From the NCBI RefSeq assembly GCF_000015665.1, contig NC_008817.1:1054001-1118000 (forward strand): a stretch of DNA of 64,000 nt, written 5' to 3'. The notes below the pieces were generated by a model that worked only from the letters and a program-made list of their open reading frames with translations, did no database searches and had not been told where the DNA came from. This document shows positions 1 through 9,069 of this stretch, piece by piece (position 1 is the first letter of the stretch; each line of letters opens with the position of its first letter). A program made the position numbers and the translations under genes. The stretch is from Prochlorococcus marinus str. MIT 9515 (GTDB taxonomy: Bacteria > Cyanobacteriota > Cyanobacteriia > PCC-6307 > Cyanobiaceae).

Positions 1-761
1 TTGCCTAATTCAATAAGCTGTAGAAATAATTCTTCGCCTTCATTATTCCATTCATTACAAAACTCTCTCCATTCAACAACCAAAAATTCTTTTAAATAAT
101 TAGATATATTAATATTTTTATATTTATTAGTTATTTGAATTTTGCAAATGTTTTCTTGGTCGAGATTTTTTAAAATATCAACAAAAAATGATTTGTTGAT
201 TTTACTACCGTATATAGAACTTATTTTCTTTTGACTAACTGCAGAAATTATTTCTGGATCAAGATTTAAAAATTCCTCAATCCACAAATCATTTACTATA
301 TCTTGATATACATTATCTATATTATTTTCAATAAATGGATCTTGAGGGGAACCAATATCTATACTATATTCTTCTAAAATATTATTACAAAAAGCATGAA
401 ATGTAGTTACTTTTAATTTATAAAATGCATTAACAAAATTATCAATCTCAAATATTATATTTTCTGGATATTTTTCTTCCTTATGGTATTTATCATACCA
501 TTCTAAAAGAGTATCATCTATTTCAGTATCATCATGATTCTGTAAAAACGATTTTAGTTTATTAAATCTTGAGAGTATTTTATCCTTTAATTCTGAGCAT
601 GTGTTTTTTGTGAAACTTAATAAAAGTATTTCCTCAGGTTTAATTTTTTTCTCCAAAACATTTCTTAAAACAAGATGAGCTAAAGTAAAACTTTTACCAG
701 TCCCAGCACTTGCTTCTACTAATTTAAAATTATTATCTAACTTAATTTGATTAATATTCAT
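1..761 (-). CDS. recB: RecB, exodeoxyribonuclease V beta subunit (N-terminal part)
   Basis: This is the first 253 codons of a RecB-type helicase, cut by the window edge. It starts at ATG 761 and a Walker A motif (ASAGTGKSFT) lies about 18 residues in, followed by LLLSFTKNTCSELKDKI, the UvrD-like motif Ia region. In the RecBCD family this subunit is the 3'-5' helicase and carries the C-terminal nuclease, which lies outside the window. It is co-directional with recC and separated from it only by one small membrane-methyltransferase gene. Identification is by motif and by the recC neighbour. Confidence 0.9.
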   Translation of the reverse strand, partial: MNINQIKLDNNFKLVEASAGTGKSFTLAHLVLRNVLEKKIKPEEILLLSFTKNTCSELKDKILSRFNKLKSFLQNHDDTEIDDTLLEWYDKYHKEEKYPENIIFEIDNFVNAFYKLKVTTFHAFCNNILEEYSIDIGSPQDPFIENNIDNVYQDIVNDLWIEEFLNLDPEIISAVSQKKISSIYGSKINKSFFVDILKNLDQENICKIQITNKYKNINISNYLKEFLVVEWREFCNEWNNEGEELFLQLIELG

Positions 762-773
762 AATCTTGTTTAA

Positions 774-1247
774 TTAATATTTAACTTTATCTTTGTAAAG
801 AATGTAATCTTTAAATTTATTTTTTAAATATTGATCTTCTAAGCTAATCTTAAATTTAATAATCAAGATAAGACTAAGTGTTAAACATAAATAATAAAAA
901 GATAACTTAATTAAAAAAAAGCCAAAAGAAATAAGTATTATTGAATAATACATAGGATGACGAATTAATCGATAAATACCTGTAGTAATTAAGTTACCGT
1001 TAGCTATAGGTGTTGGGAAAGGAGATAAATTTCTACCTAAGTCTTTAATTGCTATTAAAAGAACAATCGATGCGATTAGTACAATTATGTAGCCAACAAA
1101 ACTAAATTTAGAATTATCTTGAATTAGTTTTATCTTAGGAAAAGATTCATATTCTATAAAATGAAGAATGATAATAAAAAACTGTAAAATAACAAGGATT
1201 ATTTCATTAGAAGTTTTAAGATAAACTTTTAAATTTAATTTAGACAT
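774..1247 (-). CDS. Isoprenylcysteine carboxyl methyltransferase-like membrane protein
   Basis: A 157-residue protein with about four hydrophobic segments. Its C-terminal half holds GIYRLIRHPMYYS, the GxYRxxRHPxY signature of the ICMT/PEMT membrane methyltransferase superfamily, which binds S-adenosylmethionine. The substrate cannot be inferred. Its ATG shares one base with the recC stop (TAATG), and recB begins 12 bases after its stop, so the three are probably co-transcribed and translationally coupled. A methyltransferase between recC and recB is not part of the classical RecBCD operon. Confidence 0.75.
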   Translation of the reverse strand: MSKLNLKVYLKTSNEIILVILQFFIIILHFIEYESFPKIKLIQDNSKFSFVGYIIVLIASIVLLIAIKDLGRNLSPFPTPIANGNLITTGIYRLIRHPMYYSIILISFGFFLIKLSFYYLCLTLSLILIIKFKISLEDQYLKNKFKDYILYKDKVKY

Positions 1248-4200
1248 TATTTATTTCTTAATGCTTCAAATAAAGGGGCATATAATCGCAATGATAAATC
1301 ATCAAATTTATCATTTTCAAAAAAGAAATTAGGTTCTTTTTTATTTCCAAAACACAATTGTATTTCAGTATTGTCTCTTTCTCCTTTGGTAAAACTTTTA
1401 TTTCCTATCCATCTATCTGAAAAAGCTTTTTTCTCATTTTTTGATTGCATTTTTGCCTCAACATATTTATATGTGCTTTCTGGAGGAAGAGGAAGGCATT
1501 TTTCAGAAAAATTCTTAAAAATATTTATATATTCTTCTAATATTTTCCTTGCATAATATGGGTCGGGTGATTGAAGAATTTCTGATTTATATAGATTTTC
1601 TTTTCTAAAAATTACTTTTGTCTTTGCTATTTTCTTATCTAAAGACGAAATAAAGAGCAATTTAATCCAAGCCTCTGACAAACGTTTCAAAGTAAGTTTT
1701 GAATGAATCAATTCAATAACTACTTCACCTGCAATAAAATATTCTAGTTTATTTGAATTTGATTTAATATAAGTTCTATCAATATTATTGTTTTGACTCA
1801 AATTTGTAGCAAGACTCAAAACCAAATCTTTTATCTCTTTTTCTTTTGAAAAAATACTTTTTTTTGGGGCAATTATACCATTTTCAATAAATTGTTCTCT
1901 TATGTTCAAATTTTTTAATTCATCAATACAATTATGGTTATCAATTTCTATTTTCTGAATTAAATTGTTAACTAATTGAGACTTCTGGAAATTAGTAACA
2001 TACTCGTCATCTGGATGATGAATAAATATTCCTTTAGGAGAAATATTGTTTTTGTTGAGCCAATAAAGCTGAGGAGTCTTGAACCAATAAATCAATTCGG
2101 ATAATTTAAAATTCTTACAATCAAATTTTTTTTCTTCCCAATCAATTTTGTCAATTAACGTATAATGACTTGTGAAGGTATTCTCTTCAGTTTTACTAAA
2201 TTGCTGTTTATCATAATCAAAATATTTGATAATAGACTTTCTTTGTTTAATAGTTAAAAAACTCTCAAAATAGTTTATGAGCTCTTTTATTGGATAAGAA
2301 ATATCTAATTTTTTATTATCTTTATCATTATTGACCCAAGAAACTATAAGTTGTTTCCTGCATGAAATTAGTAATTCAAGGAAAAAATATTTTTCTCTAT
2401 CAAAAACTGATGGATCTCCAAGAGAGTATTTTTTATTTAAAATGTTTATATTTTCTTTTATTGTTAATCTTGGATAATAAACATTATTCATATTAATTAA
2501 GAAAATAGTATTACGAGGTATTAGTCTAATCTTCTCAATATCGCTAACTAATATCTTATTTATATAAGATTCATTTTTATACTTAGAATTATTTATACAT
2601 GAAATTAATATTTCTCTAAAAACATTCAAAACAATTATTTGATCTGATTGATAAGAAATAGAGTAATTATTCATTACTCTATATAAATCACATATTTCTA
2701 AATAAAAATTTTGATGAAAATCATTAACATCATTTAATATGTACTTAATCTTTTTAACCCAAACTGAGTAACTAAATGATCCTCTTAGTAAGTTAATATA
2801 TTCTTTCAATTTAATTAATATCTTAACCCATTTATTCAAATCTAAACTTATATTCTTAGGACTAAATGATTTAAGATTATTGTTTATAAAATTAAATTCT
2901 TTATCATAAATAAGGCCTAATATAATTCTATTTATACACCACTCAAGAGAATTTTTTTCTTCACCTAACCTTTCATTACTATCTAAGCCCCAATGAAACC
3001 CAACTTGATTTAAAAGAAGAATAATCTCCTCCTTCTCTTTCATATCAAAATTAAAAATATTCTGAGTAAAGTCCTGAGAAAGAAAATATTCTATTTTTTC
3101 AAGTGTAATTTTTTCGCCTGCTAATTGAGTAATATTTAATAAGAAATTATATATATTTGAAGAATCTTCATAATCTCCCTCAATAAAAAAATAAGGTAGC
3201 TTTTGACCATTTATTAATTCGTTATTAAAGATATACTTGAGGAAAGGCTTTATTAAACCAGTTTGAGGAGATACTATTGCGATATCACTATATTTTATTT
3301 CTTCACAAGTTTCTAGTATCTCAATGATTTTATTCCTAACAAATTCTAATTGACTTAATTGATTAAAATGACCTCTAAATATAATAGAATCATCTCTTTC
3401 ATTTATTATAAAATCATATTTTTTATTATCAATTAATCTTTTCTGTATTTGATTAATTAAAGGAACGTCTTTCTTTCTAGAAGAATTAATAGTTGGATCA
3501 ATATATATTGATTTGGTGTTCAAATTTATATCTTCAATATTAGAGGTTTCTTCAATTAATTTCTGGTAATTAGCTCCAAATTTACCAAATATACCTTCAA
3601 TACTTGCATTATTTAAATATAATTTATTTTCAATCCCACCAAAATCAACTTCTCCTTCAATAGAATTTATTCTGTTCCATAAATTATCTCCTACAGATAG
3701 TAAATATAAATTTACTTTAGTAAATTCAGCTAACTTTGAATAAAAATCAACATGTAATCTAGATAAATTATTATCAGAGATAATATAAATACATTTAGGT
3801 ATTTTATTTTTATAATTTTGTAATTTTTTTATATTTTTGATTACCTCAATCATGTATAAACATGACGGTTTTTCCGGCATTTTCTTCTGAAGTAACTTAA
3901 ATAAAATTGGTTGCCAATACTCATTTGAATTTAAATTATTAAAAAGATTTTGGGAATTCAAATCATATTTATGCCAATTAGATATCATTTCAGGTCTAAA
4001 AATAAGATAATCAATAAAATTATTTGCAATCTTTTTTGTCAAATTATAGATATCTCCATCAATTATCTTTTTATTGTTCAAAAATTTATTAATCCAATTA
4101 CGTATTGGTAATGATTCTTTATAGCTATCTAATTCTTCAAATGAATCTATAATTCCCCACTTTATGGACTCAAAATTCCATACCCCCATATCAATCTCAG

Positions 4201-4429
4201 GGAATAAATTTGTTAATAAAGTTTCAGTATAATTTGATATCGTCTTTAATTCATAAAGAGCACTTATTTGATTACTTACAGTTATTTCATTCCACAACCA
4301 CTTTCCTAAAAAATAATTAGGAACAGCTATATCAAGTTTTTCTGTTATTAAAGGAGGACTAATTATTAATTCTTTAGCTAAAAGCTGACTAATAACTTCA
4401 ATTTTATTTGAATTATAAATATTAAGCAA
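1247..4429 (-). CDS. recC: RecC, exodeoxyribonuclease V gamma subunit
   Basis: 1060 residues, the usual size for RecC. The N-terminus (LNIYNSNKIE followed by AVPNYFLGKWLW) is typical of the family, with an inactivated helicase-like fold and a degraded nuclease-like C-terminus. RecC recognises Chi and holds RecB and RecD in the repair complex. It is the first gene of a minus-strand recC / methyltransferase / recB unit. recD is not in the window. Divergence from enterobacterial RecC is high, as is usual in marine picocyanobacteria. Confidence 0.9.
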   Translation of the reverse strand: MLNIYNSNKIEVISQLLAKELIISPPLITEKLDIAVPNYFLGKWLWNEITVSNQISALYELKTISNYTETLLTNLFPEIDMGVWNFESIKWGIIDSFEELDSYKESLPIRNWINKFLNNKKIIDGDIYNLTKKIANNFIDYLIFRPEMISNWHKYDLNSQNLFNNLNSNEYWQPILFKLLQKKMPEKPSCLYMIEVIKNIKKLQNYKNKIPKCIYIISDNNLSRLHVDFYSKLAEFTKVNLYLLSVGDNLWNRINSIEGEVDFGGIENKLYLNNASIEGIFGKFGANYQKLIEETSNIEDINLNTKSIYIDPTINSSRKKDVPLINQIQKRLIDNKKYDFIINERDDSIIFRGHFNQLSQLEFVRNKIIEILETCEEIKYSDIAIVSPQTGLIKPFLKYIFNNELINGQKLPYFFIEGDYEDSSNIYNFLLNITQLAGEKITLEKIEYFLSQDFTQNIFNFDMKEKEEIILLLNQVGFHWGLDSNERLGEEKNSLEWCINRIILGLIYDKEFNFINNNLKSFSPKNISLDLNKWVKILIKLKEYINLLRGSFSYSVWVKKIKYILNDVNDFHQNFYLEICDLYRVMNNYSISYQSDQIIVLNVFREILISCINNSKYKNESYINKILVSDIEKIRLIPRNTIFLINMNNVYYPRLTIKENINILNKKYSLGDPSVFDREKYFFLELLISCRKQLIVSWVNNDKDNKKLDISYPIKELINYFESFLTIKQRKSIIKYFDYDKQQFSKTEENTFTSHYTLIDKIDWEEKKFDCKNFKLSELIYWFKTPQLYWLNKNNISPKGIFIHHPDDEYVTNFQKSQLVNNLIQKIEIDNHNCIDELKNLNIREQFIENGIIAPKKSIFSKEKEIKDLVLSLATNLSQNNNIDRTYIKSNSNKLEYFIAGEVVIELIHSKLTLKRLSEAWIKLLFISSLDKKIAKTKVIFRKENLYKSEILQSPDPYYARKILEEYINIFKNFSEKCLPLPPESTYKYVEAKMQSKNEKKAFSDRWIGNKSFTKGERDNTEIQLCFGNKKEPNFFFENDKFDDLSLRLYAPLFEALRNK

Positions 4430-4446
4430 TTTTCTATTATTAATTC

Positions 4447-4764
4447 TTACTCAACTTTTAGTGGATCAGTAATTTCATTATTGGGACATTCAAATTCTCC
4501 TACCGCGACGAATTCTAAGCGAAGCTTTAAGAAAGTAATAAATTTCTTATCTGTAGAAATTACGGCTGCTGGAGTATTTGGGATTTTTTCAAAAAGATCT
4601 ACAAATTTTGAAGATTTTAAAAATGAAGGATTTTTTAAAAGCCAAAAATCTATTTCCTTTTTGTTTTCTTTGTAGTTACGCGCTCTCTCTTTTAAAATTT
4701 CGTGAAGGGGTTCTTCAACTGTCAAAAATTTCTCACTTGCTGCAACGAAAAAATAAGTTGTCAT
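4447..4764 (-). CDS. ycf54: Ycf54, Mg-protoporphyrin monomethylester cyclase accessory protein
   Basis: 105 residues matching the Ycf54 pattern throughout (MTTYFFVAASEKFL, EIDFWLLKNPSFL, ITFLKLRLEFVAVGEF). Ycf54 binds and stabilises the AcsF cyclase that forms ring E of chlorophyll. It lies 11 bases downstream of pdxJ on the same strand, so the two are probably transcribed together. The start ATG at 4764 gives the family N-terminus. Confidence 0.9.
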   Translation of the reverse strand: MTTYFFVAASEKFLTVEEPLHEILKERARNYKENKKEIDFWLLKNPSFLKSSKFVDLFEKIPNTPAAVISTDKKFITFLKLRLEFVAVGEFECPNNEITDPLKVE

Positions 4765-4775
4765 TTTTTAAAAAA

Positions 4776-5492
4776 TTAATTTGTTGAAATAAGGGCCTTC
4801 ATTTCGCTAACAGCCCTCTCTAGGCCAACGGCTAGAGCCCTAGCAACAATACTATGCCCGATGTTTAACTCATTGATATTGTTAATTGACGCAATCTTTT
4901 CTGCATTTTGGTAATTAAGTCCATGCCCTGCATTAACAACTAAGCCAAGATCAAATGCATAATGGGTAGATTCGATAATTTTTTGGAGTTCCACATATCT
5001 TTCTTGCCCTTTTAATTCAGAGTATTTACCAGTGTGTAATTCTATAAAGTCGAATCCTATTTCTGCTGAAGAATTAATCTGCTCACTTAATGGATCGATA
5101 AAAGCACTTACTTCAATATTTGAACTTTTTAAACTGGTAACGTAATCTTTAAGATATCTCTGATTATTTTTTACATTTAATCCTCCCTCAGTTGTAACTT
5201 CCTCTCTTTTTTCTGGTACAAGTGTAACGAAATCTGGAAGTAATTTTTTAGAAATTTTCAACATCTCTTCAGTAGCAGCCATTTCTAAATTTAGTTTAGT
5301 TTTAATAGTCTCTTTTAAAAGGAATATATCTCGATCTTGTATGTGCCTTCTATCTTCTCTTAAATGGACAGTTATTGAATCTGCTCCTCCTAATTCTGCC
5401 AAGAAAGCGAATTGAACTGGATCTGGCTCAACAGTCCTTCTAGCCTGACGAACATTCGCGATATGATCTATATTTACTCCTAATGTTGCCAT
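4776..5492 (-). CDS. pdxJ: PdxJ, pyridoxine 5'-phosphate synthase
   Basis: 238 residues, full length. It begins MATLGVNIDHIANVRQARR, the PdxJ hallmark, and retains the DSITVHLREDRRHI and ELHTGKY segments around the active site. It condenses 1-deoxyxylulose 5-phosphate with 3-amino-2-oxopropyl phosphate in the last step of DXP-dependent vitamin B6 synthesis, in the cytoplasm. It is divergent from the acyltransferase gene at 5584, and the 91-base gap presumably holds both promoters. Confidence 0.95.
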   Translation of the reverse strand: MATLGVNIDHIANVRQARRTVEPDPVQFAFLAELGGADSITVHLREDRRHIQDRDIFLLKETIKTKLNLEMAATEEMLKISKKLLPDFVTLVPEKREEVTTEGGLNVKNNQRYLKDYVTSLKSSNIEVSAFIDPLSEQINSSAEIGFDFIELHTGKYSELKGQERYVELQKIIESTHYAFDLGLVVNAGHGLNYQNAEKIASINNINELNIGHSIVARALAVGLERAVSEMKALISTN

Positions 5493-5583
5493 AAATTTAT
5501 AAATTTAGTTTAGACAATCAACTAACCGACTAATAATAGCTAATAAAAAATTACAATCGTATAATTTATTAATATACTATAAA

Positions 5584-6261
5584 TTGAAATTGAAGAAAAT
5601 TAATATTGATTTCTGTGATGAGATTAACCCTTTTTTAGGTTTGATCGCAATGTTTATAACCCAGGATATTATTGTAAAAATATTTTTTAAAGAAAAAATT
5701 ATTAAAAACAGAATTTTAATACCTCATAATAGATCAGTTATTCTTGCTCCAACCCATAGATCAAGGTGGGATGGATTAATTCTTACTATGGCCATGGGTA
5801 GGAGAGTTACAAAAAAAGACTGTAGATTTATGGTTACGAATTCTGAAATGACAGGAATACAGGGCTGGTTTTTAAAGAGACTTGGTTGTTTTTCAATAAA
5901 TCAAATTTCCCCCTCTTTTTCAGTTTTAAGATATGCAGTAAACCTCATTGTCAAAAAAAGACAACTTGTTGTTTTTCCTGAAGGAAGAATTAATAAATAC
6001 GGAAAAAAAATAGCTCTCAAGGGAGGGCTATTTAGACTAGCCAAATTAGCGACAAAAAAAATAACTAATATAACCATAATTCCTATAGGGATTGCTTACA
6101 GTGAGGTAAATCCAAAGCTTAGAAGTAAAGTTTCTCTATGTTTTGGAGAGCCCTTGATTGTTAATGATCAAATGGATTTATCAATTAGTGAATTTAATGA
6201 AAAATTACATGAAAAAATGAAAACCGCTGAAAACGAAGCATTAAAAAATGTCGGTCGATGA
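5584..6261 (+). CDS. 1-acyl-sn-glycerol-3-phosphate acyltransferase family protein (PlsC-like)
   Basis: 225 residues with the acyltransferase motifs HRSRWD (HX4D, around residue 59) and FPEGRI (around 135). The family adds acyl chains to lysophosphatidic acid at the membrane. The frame opens with TTG at 5584; an in-frame ATG at 5650 would drop 22 residues but leave both motifs intact, so the start is uncertain. The substrate could be another lysolipid. Confidence 0.8.
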   Translation: MKLKKINIDFCDEINPFLGLIAMFITQDIIVKIFFKEKIIKNRILIPHNRSVILAPTHRSRWDGLILTMAMGRRVTKKDCRFMVTNSEMTGIQGWFLKRLGCFSINQISPSFSVLRYAVNLIVKKRQLVVFPEGRINKYGKKIALKGGLFRLAKLATKKITNITIIPIGIAYSEVNPKLRSKVSLCFGEPLIVNDQMDLSISEFNEKLHEKMKTAENEALKNVGR

Positions 6262-6313
6262 ATCTATAATCAGTTAGTATTAATTAGTATTAAATTGAAT
6301 AAATCAAAAGAAT

Positions 6314-6832
6314 ATGAAATTCTTAAAATTAATTCCAATAATCTTTATATTTTTAGGAATATTTCCCTCTTCAAACTTAATTTATGCGGAGGGTCAAGAT
6401 CCAAATTCTTATAAAGTACTCTCAAATAATAATAAAAAGCTTTCAATTAAAAACGTTCAAGCTTACATAACCGAAGGAGATACTTTTATCGAAAAAGGTA
6501 ATTTTGATGAAGCTAAAAGCTCATATGATAAGGCACGAAATTTAGCGAAACAACTCGCAGGCTTTTATAGAGATTTAAATGGCGCCTTTAGAGGACTAGA
6601 TTCTCGAATCCCCGATGAAACAGGTGAAAAGGGTAGGGAATCGATAAGGATTTGGGCAGAGTCTAATGCAAGATTAGTAGCACTTTACAAGAGAAGGAAT
6701 CAGCCAGAAGTTGCCGTTCCTTTACTTGTAGAGATCATCAGATTAATGTCTCCAAAAAGCTCAACAGGGAAAGAGGCTTATAAAGATTTAATCCAGCTTG
6801 GTTTTGTTGAAACACCCTATAGAGGATCCTAG
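6314..6832 (+). CDS. Secreted or lumenal TPR-like conserved protein
   Basis: 172 residues beginning with a hydrophobic signal-peptide-like segment (about residues 1-25, ending near IYAEG). A helical region follows (YITEGDTFIEKGNFDEAKSSYDKA) that looks like a tetratricopeptide unit. Probably exported to the periplasm or thylakoid lumen. The specific function is not recognised. It sits eight bases upstream of bolA and may be co-transcribed with it. Confidence 0.7.
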   Translation: MKFLKLIPIIFIFLGIFPSSNLIYAEGQDPNSYKVLSNNNKKLSIKNVQAYITEGDTFIEKGNFDEAKSSYDKARNLAKQLAGFYRDLNGAFRGLDSRIPDETGEKGRESIRIWAESNARLVALYKRRNQPEVAVPLLVEIIRLMSPKSSTGKEAYKDLIQLGFVETPYRGS

Positions 6833-6840
6833 GAAACGTA

Positions 6841-7071
6841 ATGACCACTAGATACGAAGTAATTAACCTGATAAAACAGAAAATTTCCGATTCTGAAGTT
6901 TTTGTTGAAAATCTAAAAGGAAATGATCATTTGCAAGTAACAGTAATTTCAGCTGAATTTAATGGATTATCATTAGTTAAACAACACCAATTAGTTTATT
7001 CTGCCCTAAAAGAAGAATTAGCTTCAGAAGCTATTCATGCTTTAGCACTAAAAACGGAAATCCCCAATTAA
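6841..7071 (+). CDS. BolA family protein
   Basis: 76 residues with the BolA/IbaG core: DHLQVTVISAEFNGLSLVKQHQLVYSAL, including the conserved H-Q-L-V-Y. BolA proteins pair with monothiol CGFS glutaredoxins to bind [2Fe-2S] clusters. The next gene, three bases downstream, is exactly such a glutaredoxin, so they form a functional two-gene operon in iron-sulfur trafficking or iron sensing. Confidence 0.92.
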   Translation: MTTRYEVINLIKQKISDSEVFVENLKGNDHLQVTVISAEFNGLSLVKQHQLVYSALKEELASEAIHALALKTEIPN

Positions 7072-7074
7072 ATT

Positions 7075-7398
7075 ATGGAAAACCTTACTAAAAATAAAAT
7101 CCAAAAACTTATCGACTCTAGTCCTGTTATGGTCTTCATGAAAGGAACTAAATTAATGCCTCAATGTGGATTTTCAAATAATGTAGTTCAAATTCTTAAT
7201 TCACTGGGAGTAGAATTCGATACTTTTGATGTCTTGAGTGATTTTGAGATAAGAGAGGGCATAAAAGAGTATTCTGAATGGCCGACAATTCCTCAAGTGT
7301 ATCTAAAAGGAGAATTCTTAGGAGGTTCAGATATTCTTATTGAAATGTACAATTCAGGAACTTTAAAAGAAAAGATTGAAATCGAATTAGCATCTTAA
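7075..7398 (+). CDS. grxD: Monothiol CGFS glutaredoxin (Grx4/GrxD type)
   Basis: 107 residues with [20 protein letters not shown] (CGFS active site near residue 31), [18 protein letters not shown] (cis-Pro and GG glutathione-binding motifs) and no second active-site cysteine. CGFS glutaredoxins carry and transfer [2Fe-2S] clusters rather than reducing disulfides. The adjacent bolA encodes the usual partner. Confidence 0.95.
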   Translation: MENLTKNKIQKLIDSSPVMVFMKGTKLMPQCGFSNNVVQILNSLGVEFDTFDVLSDFEIREGIKEYSEWPTIPQVYLKGEFLGGSDILIEMYNSGTLKEKIEIELAS

Positions 7399-7448
7399 AA
7401 TATTTACTAAGTATAAATACCGTAATTAAGTTAATAAAAATTAATATT

Positions 7449-7718
7449 TTAAAACTTTTTTTTATCAAAAAACCCCTTGTTTTCCTCACCATCTGGATTT
7501 ATAAAACTCGATGGATCTAGTATCCATCTTTCAATTAATCTTTCTAACTTTTCCTGATCTTTCGGCTCTAAAGTATTGCAATTCCTTAATGCTTGAAGAT
7601 AACCATCGCTAAATAATTTTAAGTCTGAGGGAGTATGAAATCTAGTTACAAGGTCTTGGCAACTATCGCAGATTGATTGAAAATGGCGAATTGATATTGG
7701 ATTTTCAAATGATGTCAT
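7449..7718 (-). CDS. Conserved cyanobacterial protein (DUF6761-like)
   Basis: 89 residues: FQSICDSCQDLVTRFHTPSDLKLFSDGYLQALRNC is strongly conserved in cyanobacteria. It is helical and soluble with no signal peptide. Function is unknown. It is convergent with grxD and divergent from the response regulator at 7806. Confidence 0.75.
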   Translation of the reverse strand: MTSFENPISIRHFQSICDSCQDLVTRFHTPSDLKLFSDGYLQALRNCNTLEPKDQEKLERLIERWILDPSSFINPDGEENKGFFDKKKF

Positions 7719-7805
7719 AATTCGATAGATTCTGATTTTTAATTAGCATTTGTTATACCTTATTAAGGATAAACAAAAAATTGCCCAGCCAAACAGTAAT
7801 TAAGA

Positions 7806-8543
7806 ATGCAATCAACTGAGCAAATCTTAGCTTCAGCTCCTGGTAACTCCCAATTGCCCTCGACCTCTCAAACCCCTTCGAGAGTTCTTGTTGTTGAACC
7901 TCACCCCACACTAAGAACTGTCTTAGTGCAAAGACTCCGTCAAGATGGCCATTTAGCCGCCGCAGTCGGATCAGCGAAAGAAGCTGTAGACTTATGCAGA
8001 GAGCAGTCTCCAGACTTGTTAGTAAGCGCTGAAATATTAGAGCAAAATACTGCCATGAGATTAGCTAAACAATTAGGTTGTTCAGTAATTGTTCTCACGG
8101 CGAGATCGGGAGTTGAAGCATTAGTCAGCTTATTAGATGAGGGTGCTGATGACGTTTTGAGAAAACCTTTTGGATTAGAGGAATTAGCAGCAAGATGTAG
8201 AACACTTCTAAAAAGGGGTCGGATAGGCTTACAGGAGAAAGTTGCAGTAGGTCCTTTAGAGGTGCATCTATTACTAAGACAAGTTACCCTAAGTGAAAAG
8301 CCTGTAGAATTAAGCCCTAGAGAGTTTGCCTTGCTTTGTGCTCTTCTTATGCCCCCAGGGATGATTAGGAGCCGCCAAGAGCTTCTAAGGTTGGCTTGGC
8401 CTCCATTTAGCGGTGGACCAAGATCAGTTGACACTCAAGTTTTGACATTGCGTAGAAAATTAGAGCAGGCAGGATTAGGAGAGGGAGGAGGTATTACTAC
8501 GGTTCGACAACAAGGATATAGATTTAGTATTGATAATATTTAA
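7806..8543 (+). CDS. OmpR/PhoB-family response regulator with degenerate receiver
   Basis: 245 residues: a 25-residue polar leader, a receiver-like domain (about 27-137) and a C-terminal winged helix (about 145-242, with ELSPREFALLCALL and SVDTQVLTLRRKLEQAG typical of OmpR). In the receiver the acidic pair after VLVV is EP rather than DD, and the usual phospho-Asp position (PDLLVSAEIL) is Ala. The switch Thr (VLTAR) and the Lys (RKPF) are kept. It is therefore probably not regulated by ordinary Asp phosphorylation. GC content looks higher than in neighbouring genes. Confidence 0.85.
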   Translation: MQSTEQILASAPGNSQLPSTSQTPSRVLVVEPHPTLRTVLVQRLRQDGHLAAAVGSAKEAVDLCREQSPDLLVSAEILEQNTAMRLAKQLGCSVIVLTARSGVEALVSLLDEGADDVLRKPFGLEELAARCRTLLKRGRIGLQEKVAVGPLEVHLLLRQVTLSEKPVELSPREFALLCALLMPPGMIRSRQELLRLAWPPFSGGPRSVDTQVLTLRRKLEQAGLGEGGGITTVRQQGYRFSIDNI

Positions 8544-9046
8544 ATTACAAAAGCTATTATTTCTCCAGCAATCATCAAAACAGACATGTAAGTTAATAAT
8601 TTATATGTCCACAAAGGCGAAATAAACGATATTTTTTCTATATTTAATTTTGTTTTGTTTTCAACTATAGATACAAACCTTTCTAGATTTTCAATCCTCT
8701 GTGGGACAAGAAAACTTTCATTTTTATTAGTAATGAAGTAGTGGACCTTGCTCCCTTGGCTCGTTGGCAAAGATTTGATTAATTTAATATCTTTCCAAAA
8801 AATTTCCCAATTTTCTTTTCCAAAAATTTTAGAAATAAAACTTGTTTGATAAGAAATTTTTTTATCACATGTGTATACATAATCATTTGTTATATTAAAA
8901 ATCAAAAAAAGTCCAAAAGTAAAAGTTATTATTGAGGGTATTTTTAAATTTTCACTTGAAATAAACGGAATAGGAATCGTAAGAGCAAAATATAATGTAA
9001 TAAGAGAACTTCTAACAAAAAAAAGAGTTTTAAATTTTTCTGTCAT
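8540..9046 (-). CDS. Membrane protein of unknown function
   Basis: 168 residues with two adjacent hydrophobic helices near the N-terminus (about 13-52), a soluble middle containing FLVPQRIENLERFV, and a C-terminal helix (about 147-167). The middle resembles a PH-like domain next to membrane helices. Specific function is not recognised. Its end overlaps the convergent regulator gene by four bases. Confidence 0.6.
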   Translation of the reverse strand: MTEKFKTLFFVRSSLITLYFALTIPIPFISSENLKIPSIITFTFGLFLIFNITNDYVYTCDKKISYQTSFISKIFGKENWEIFWKDIKLIKSLPTSQGSKVHYFITNKNESFLVPQRIENLERFVSIVENKTKLNIEKISFISPLWTYKLLTYMSVLMIAGEIIAFVI

Positions 9047-9069
9047 CTTATTGAAATTATTGAAACTGG

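Noticed and set aside
7940-8434. 164-residue frame antisense to the response regulator
   Set aside because: Mirror of a well-supported gene with no family features of its own.
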